This document shows, one piece after another, positions 5,310-6,054 of a stretch of DNA of 6,054 nucleotides. Every line of letters starts with the position of its first letter. Position 1 is the first letter of the stretch. The translations under genes were made by a program, and so were the position numbers. The notes beneath the pieces were generated by a model. It was not told the origin of the DNA, did no database searches, and was given only the letters and a program-made list of their open reading frames with translations. Source of the stretch: Pseudomonadota bacterium (GTDB lineage: Bacteria; Desulfobacterota; DSM-4660; Desulfatiglandales; B25-G16); the NCBI GenBank assembly GCA_030633645.1, contig DAOVRY010000064.1, forward strand, positions 1 through 6,054, read 5' to 3'.

Positions 5310-6054
5310 ATGGCCCGAGAGCAAGAATTTCCAAAGATTGGCTATAACTACCAGCTGATTCTAAAACATTTATTGGAGCACGCAGCAAGAATGCGCCCAG
5401 AGGGGGAGATTGTCTATAGGGACGTTTTTCGGGGGAATTATACTCAGCTTTATGAACGGTGTCAGCGCTTTTCGAATGCTCTCAAGGGCCTCGGTGTAAA
5501 TCAAGGCTCAAAGGTCATTTGCTTTGAGTGGAACACACACCGCTTCCTTGAGATGTATTTTGCTGTGCCTTGTATGGGCGCCATGGTGCACATGGGAAAT
5601 CCACTTCTCACGCCGGAACAGATGGTCTATCTCATAAACCGGGTGGAGGATGATGTCCTTATCTTTAACAAAGATTTCACTTCAATAATAGAGTCAATCA
5701 CCGACAAACTGAAAACAGTCAAGCATTATATAGTACTCGCAGATGATGAAAAATTGCCGGAGACAACGTTACATCCAATCTCAGAGTACGAGGGATTGTT
5801 GCGCTCCGCATCGCCACACTATGAGTATCCTGATCTCAATGAGGATACCGTAGCATCCTTAAGTAACACCACGGGCACGACCGGTGATCCAAAGGTGTGC
5901 TTTTTTACCCACCGGCAACATATAATGCATACCCTTATCTGGGCAAATATGCTTCAGAGTTTTTCAGGGGAAATGGGATTAGATCCTCGCCGTGACCTGA
6001 CAATACAGCTGGTGCCTATGTTTCACGCCCATGGCTGGGGTGTACCATATATGG
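5310..6054 (+). CDS. AMP-forming acyl-CoA ligase, AlkK/DmdB type (N-terminal 248 residues)
   Basis: ATP-dependent acyl-CoA synthetase of the adenylate-forming family: acid plus ATP gives acyl-AMP, then acyl-CoA, in the cytoplasm. The visible part is the N-terminal domain, about 46% of a usual 540 residues. Seen: FLEMYFAVPCMGAMVHMGNP (79-98), which matches the LEVYYAV...NPRL region of medium-chain ligases; the phosphate-binding loop at 186-197, NTTGTTGDPKVC; THR at 200-202; and VPMFHAHGWGVPY (235-247), the A4-like motif shared with AlkK and with DmdB, the methylmercaptopropionate-CoA ligase. The loop is atypical, with Val-Cys in place of Gly-Val after the conserved Pro-Lys of TSGTTGxPKGV. The start at 5310 is clear: AAAGGAGGT (5296-5304), complementary to the 16S tail, ends five bases before the ATG. 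The gene is divergent from the methyltransferase-corrinoid gene. The substrate cannot be told from this half; the C-terminal catalytic lysine is off the window. Confidence 0.93.
   Translation, partial: MAREQEFPKIGYNYQLILKHLLEHAARMRPEGEIVYRDVFRGNYTQLYERCQRFSNALKGLGVNQGSKVICFEWNTHRFLEMYFAVPCMGAMVHMGNPLLTPEQMVYLINRVEDDVLIFNKDFTSIIESITDKLKTVKHYIVLADDEKLPETTLHPISEYEGLLRSASPHYEYPDLNEDTVASLSNTTGTTGDPKVCFFTHRQHIMHTLIWANMLQSFSGEMGLDPRRDLTIQLVPMFHAHGWGVPYM

Overview
The window holds four protein genes, one decayed gene start, and unusually roomy intergenic DNA (about 615, 463 and 295 bp). The gene set points to an anaerobic or facultatively anaerobic bacterium living on CoA-activated acids and methyl-group transfer. 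I would guess Desulfobacterota or a similar sulfate-reducing, syntrophic or acetogenic lineage, but this rests on gene content only. No rRNA, tRNA, CRISPR array, insertion sequence or convincing intrinsic terminator was seen.

Layout. At 1-744 (minus) is the N-terminal part of an acyl-CoA dehydrogenase with glutaryl-CoA-dehydrogenase-like features, running off the left edge. At 745-1359 is a non-coding stretch with GC-rich 17-26 bp repeats recurring every 89-90 bp. At 1360-2628 (minus) is an acetyl-CoA hydrolase/CoA-transferase family protein in which the usual catalytic glutamate position reads glycine. At 2629-2981 is a probable long leader and promoter for that gene. At 2982-3099 (plus) is the start of a succinate dehydrogenase/fumarate reductase-type flavoprotein gene, frameshifted and cut off exactly at the end of the next gene. 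At 3092-5014 (minus) is a 640-residue fusion of a UroD/MtaA-type methyltransferase domain to a corrinoid-binding domain, the architecture of chloromethane methyltransferase CmuA. At 5310-6054 (plus) is the first 248 residues of an AlkK/DmdB-type acyl-CoA ligase, divergent from the fusion gene and cut by the right edge.

How they may work together. The ligase and CoA-transferase can activate a carboxylic acid to its CoA ester, the dehydrogenase can oxidise it, and the fusion protein can take a methyl group from a donor onto its own cobalamin. A plausible but unproven reading is a pathway that demethylates a methylated acid (O-, S- or N-methyl) and oxidises the remaining acyl chain. The genes are not packed as one operon: each has a long upstream gap, and three have candidate sigma-70 promoters with a perfect TTGACA box. 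The fusion gene and ligase share one divergent control region, the best evidence here for co-regulation.

Most worth checking: the fusion protein whose only two cysteines form a Cys-His-Cys triad; the Glu-to-Gly CoA-transferase; the 90-bp-period repeat array; and the flavoprotein remnant at a gene boundary.
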